This document shows positions 63,854 to 64,000 of a stretch of DNA of 64,000 nt, one piece after another. The stretch is from Stictocephala bisonia (taxonomy: Eukaryota > Arthropoda > Insecta > Hemiptera > Membracidae). The DNA lies in contig JAQJVL010000302.1 in assembly GCA_035578905.1 (NCBI GenBank), forward strand, positions 146,472 through 210,471, in the 5' to 3' direction. The notes beneath the pieces were generated by a model. That model was not told where the DNA came from, did not search any database, and worked only from the letters and a program-made list of their open reading frames with translations. Made by a program: the position numbers and the translations under genes. Numbering within the stretch: the stretch's first letter is position 1; each line of letters starts with the position of its first letter.

Positions 63854-64000
63854 GATTGTTGGTTTTAATTAATCTGTGATCGGTCGCATCTTTACGTAAG
63901 CCCTAACAAAAAAATGTTGTTGTAAAGGAATTTTTTTATTTGCTTGAATATAGGTACATTGAGCTAGCTATGTGTCAATGACTGTATGAGTCATATACAG
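63854..64000. other. Flank to the window end
   Basis: AT-rich, nothing recognised. Confidence 0.4.

Noticed and set aside
1..64000. CRISPR arrays, bacterial operons, riboswitches
   Set aside because: None present. Regular repeats here are minisatellites without unique spacers, and the gene content is eukaryotic transposons.

Overview
The window looks like a transposon-rich intergenic stretch of an arthropod nuclear genome. It is AT-rich, dense in LINE, Tc1/mariner, hAT, piggyBac-type and Polinton remnants, carries several simple-repeat tracts, and has almost no host coding sequence. A hemipteran-like insect is my best guess from the mix of LINEs (Jockey, R1, CR1-like and RNase H-bearing families), but no sequence fixes the species. 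Nothing suggests bacterial or organellar DNA. Nearly every coding trace is broken by stops or frameshifts; the longest clean frames are two LINE reverse transcriptases (386 and 350 codons).

Layout. 1-2.4 kb: two LINE pieces on +, one interrupted by a 156-bp insert with a 13-bp target-site duplication (TSD). 2.4-5.1 kb: a minus-strand LINE whose ORF1 carries a coiled coil, a C48/Ulp1-like protease segment and an SGNH-hydrolase segment; its 5' part recurs inverted at 7.56-8.17 kb. 6.27-7.35 kb: a TTAA-flanked piggyBac-type element with three GC-rich hairpins at one end. 11.2-14.1 kb: an R1-clade LINE split by another LINE and a minisatellite. 14.1-20.2 kb: Jockey fragments, one possibly split by a hAT-like MITE, then an RNase H LINE tail.

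21.345-29.381 kb: a complete but decayed Polinton/Maverick (adintovirus-like) provirus. It is bounded by inverted repeats starting AG and ending CT and by TGAATC/TGAGTC target sites. Order on +: protein-primed DNA polymerase B, a BIR (IAP-type) domain, an integrase with chromodomain, a packaging ATPase and a fibre-like repeat protein. It may sit in the promoter/5' region of a host gene, because CCAAT, E-box and YY1-type motifs lie just left of it and a candidate first coding exon (AMP-binding-enzyme-like) with a GTAAGT donor lies just right of it.

30.3-34.1 kb: a minus-strand hAT (ZMYM1-like) transposase gene split by a 2.35-kb element with CAGCCAATCCGT ends and seven copies of a palindromic motif. 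35.3-39.0 kb: a long minus-strand CR1-like LINE. 39.5-40.7 kb: two fragments of one transposase family, head to head. 40.7-41.9 kb: an RNase H LINE, a minisatellite and a cluster of CCGAGGT-type motifs. 42.2-44.1 kb: three hammerhead-ribozyme-like motifs of the Penelope type, two of them an inverted pair. 44.8-49.4 kb: minisatellite and AT-rich DNA. 49.5-51.2 kb: a fairly young LINE. 51.8-52.5 kb: a 24-bp satellite between inverted minisatellite arms. 52.9-55.8 kb: a LINE with a 0.9-kb insert. 55.9-58.9 kb: a Tc1/mariner transposase remnant and a TA-flanked MITE. 60.2-63.9 kb: an RNase H LINE tail and another LINE with a long RT frame and a (TATC)n tail.

The genes do not form a pathway. The region is a record of nested insertions. 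The main interest is the dated nesting order, the viral-type gene set of the Polinton and the self-cleaving RNA motifs.
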